From positions 1-30,077 of the forward strand of contig JAZDKP010000111.1 in the NCBI GenBank assembly GCA_043802925.1: a stretch of DNA of 30,077 nt, read 5' to 3'. The stretch comes from JAZDKP01 sp043802925 (GTDB lineage: Bacteria; Fibrobacterota; OXYB2-FULL-49-7; JAEUSG01). Both the position numbers and the translations under genes were made by a program. Shown in pieces: positions 30,048-30,077 of the stretch (position 1 is its first letter; each line of letters starts with the position of its first letter). Under the pieces are notes generated by a model that searched no databases, had not been told where the DNA came from, and worked only from the letters and a program-made list of their open reading frames with translations.

Positions 30048-30077
30048 CCCCCTCTCTCGTTCCCCGAGCGAAGTCGA
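30048..30077. repeat. Palindromic repeat, copy 2 (cut by window end)
   Basis: Exact 30-nt reverse complement of 29918-29947, running to the last base of the window, so the element probably continues beyond it. Confidence 0.85.

Noticed and set aside
29863..30077. A further small gene upstream of rmuC
   Set aside because: Frames here are short, cross the palindromic repeat and show no ribosome-binding site or family features.

Overview
This is a protein-dense stretch of chromosome, with about 20 intact genes, one broken gene and no intergenic gap over 300 bases. It looks like a Gram-negative bacterium of fairly high GC. Periplasmic SurA-type chaperones, a Wzx flippase and a PorZ-like propeller protein with a C-terminal sorting-type domain (type IX secretion flavour) suggest the FCB group, possibly Fibrobacterota/Chitinispirillia-like. 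That placement is inference only: there is no rRNA or other decisive marker. I found no tRNA, CRISPR array or insertion sequence.

Layout. 1-7544 (+): the end of a GGDEF protein, an unrecognised exported protein, mfd, a membrane-anchored parvulin-like protein, a two-domain SurA-type isomerase, and an ftsE-type ATPase without ftsX. 7541-11802 (-): a four-gene operon, read as polyprenyl-phosphate glycosyltransferase (GT2), methyltransferase, B12-binding radical SAM enzyme and GT-C membrane glycosyltransferase. 11803-15470 (+): visibly more AT-rich, holding a radical SAM pseudogene, a GT39-type glycosyltransferase and an AAA_14/DUF4143 ATPase; it is followed by a YhcC-family radical SAM gene. 16431-22697 (-): PorZ-like propeller protein, Wzx flippase, GT4 glycosyltransferase and mannose-1-phosphate guanylyltransferase, tightly overlapped. 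22787-28678 (+): prfB with a GT-C membrane protein behind it, then tig-clpP-clpX. 28758-29846 (-): rmuC, followed to the window end by a palindromic repeat pair.

How the genes fit together. One theme is envelope protein handling: SurA-type chaperones, trigger factor and ClpXP. The other is surface glycan assembly: sugar activation by ManC, GT2/GT4/GT-C transferases and a flippase. The PorZ-like protein heading the flippase operon hints at a link between type IX-type surface attachment and glycan synthesis.

Most notable observations. (1) Six of the eight transcription-unit heads I could assess have a -10-like hexamer ending 10-11 nt before the ATG and no Shine-Dalgarno, which predicts leaderless mRNAs; the other two have a Shine-Dalgarno. 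(2) ClpP carries Asn where the catalytic Asp is expected. (3) The radical SAM pseudogene shows both a frameshift and an apparent internal deletion. (4) A 65-nt bulged hairpin contains the rmuC stop codon. (5) A 30-bp inverted repeat pair lies at the window end.
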